Positions 6,783 through 7,192 of a DNA stretch of 7,192 bases are shown piece by piece. Both the position numbers and the translations under genes were made by a program. Origin of the DNA: Rikenellaceae bacterium. GTDB lineage: Bacteria; Bacteroidota; Bacteroidia; Bacteroidales; UBA932. How positions within the stretch are numbered: the stretch's first letter is position 1; each line of letters opens with the position of its first letter. The stretch is taken from the NCBI GenBank assembly GCA_003520315.1, contig DOVA01000246.1:1-7192 (forward strand), written 5' to 3'. The notes under the pieces were generated by a model, which saw only the letters and a list, made by a program, of their open reading frames with translations, was not told the DNA's origin and made no database searches.

Positions 6783-7192
6783 ATGATAGAAGTTTATTGC
6801 GAGAATCTTAAAAAAAGTGTTCAGTGTGAGCCAGGAACAACTCTGAGCCAGTTGTTGATGAAGATAAATCTTTCCAACAAGTGGCCGATACTGGCAGCCA
6901 TTGTTGATAATCAACTCAAGGAGTTGTTGTTCCCAATTTATATGCCGCACCGGGTTCAGTTTATTGATTATACACATCGGGATGGACAGCGTTGTTATAG
7001 CCGCTCCTTAATATTTGTGCTTCAGAGAGTTGTTGCCAAACTTTATCCTCAATACTTACTGATTGTTGATTATAATCTTCAAAACGGTATGTATTGCGAA
7101 TTGAGAGAATTGGAGCCGGAAGAAGATGGTACACCCAAAGTTGCGACCTTGAGTGAAGAGGAGATAGATCTGATATGCGAAGAGATGTTAAA
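6783..7192 (+). CDS. Nucleoside (uridine-type) kinase with TGS/ThrRS-like N-terminus, 3' end cut by window edge
   Basis: Begins at ATG 6783, ten bases after the uvrA stop, and stays open for 136 codons to the right edge. The N-terminus MIEVYCENLKKSVQCEPGTT leads into a TGS-like beta-grasp region (about 1-60), followed by SRSLIFVLQRVVAKLYP (74-90) and a MYCELRELEP segment (106-115) like the threonyl-tRNA-synthetase second additional domain. This layout is that of Bacteroidota nucleoside kinases of about 550 residues (related to Thermotoga TM0751), in which a P-loop uridine kinase domain follows. The kinase domain lies outside the window, so activity is inferred from the N-terminal architecture only. 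A reading as a stand-alone ThrRS fragment is less likely, because this segment opens a gene and has the family's characteristic start. Probably in the pcm-uvrA operon. Confidence 0.82.
   Translation, partial: MIEVYCENLKKSVQCEPGTTLSQLLMKINLSNKWPILAAIVDNQLKELLFPIYMPHRVQFIDYTHRDGQRCYSRSLIFVLQRVVAKLYPQYLLIVDYNLQNGMYCELRELEPEEDGTPKVATLSEEEIDLICEEML

Noticed and set aside
1..7192. Possible undescribed defence, mobile or biosynthetic system
   Set aside because: Every substantial reading frame belongs to a recognisable housekeeping family; no repeats, integrase, toxin-antitoxin pair or unexplained large open region was seen.

Overview
The window reads as ordinary, densely packed, AT-rich bacterial chromosome, most likely from the phylum Bacteroidota and probably the order Bacteroidales. 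This is judged from protein family resemblance: an adenosine-kinase-like PfkB protein, a small dGK/dCK-type deoxynucleoside kinase, a UvrA with a degenerate first zinc pair (CPxSG), and a nucleoside kinase that begins with a TGS/threonyl-tRNA-synthetase-like region. Most starts lack a Shine-Dalgarno sequence, and the few promoter-like motifs resemble the Bacteroidota -7 box (TAnnTTTG), which also fits. No RNA gene, mobile element, CRISPR array or gap of 300 bases without a gene was seen.

Left part (1-1679): a PfkB-family sugar/nucleoside kinase on the + strand (start at 74) meets a deoxynucleoside kinase on the - strand. Their stop codons overlap tail to tail by 8 bases, and a 6-bp inverted repeat encloses both. 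An open frame running in from the left edge may be the C-terminus of an upstream gene resembling a family-3 solute-binding protein; this is weakly supported.

Middle (1680-1754): a short divergent intergenic region with a perfect 7-bp inverted repeat and promoter-like boxes facing each way.

Right part (1755-7192): a tightly packed + strand gene cluster, very likely one operon: protein-L-isoaspartate O-methyltransferase (pcm), a glyoxalase-II-like metallo-beta-lactamase-fold hydrolase, a secreted lytic transglycosylase with a LysM-like tail, the excision-repair ATPase UvrA, and the start of a nucleoside kinase cut by the right edge. Spacings are 23 bp, an 11-bp overlap, an ATGA overlap and 10 bp. 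Several products deal with damage or salvage: isoaspartyl protein repair, possible metabolite detoxification, DNA repair and (deoxy)nucleoside phosphorylation. The shared theme is inference, and such clusters can be accidental housekeeping groupings.

I found no convincing novel system. The observation most worth checking is that UvrA has lost a zinc-ligand cysteine in each of its two classical C4 modules (Ser255 and Trp740). The Trp740 change, in the C-terminal module, is the more surprising one.
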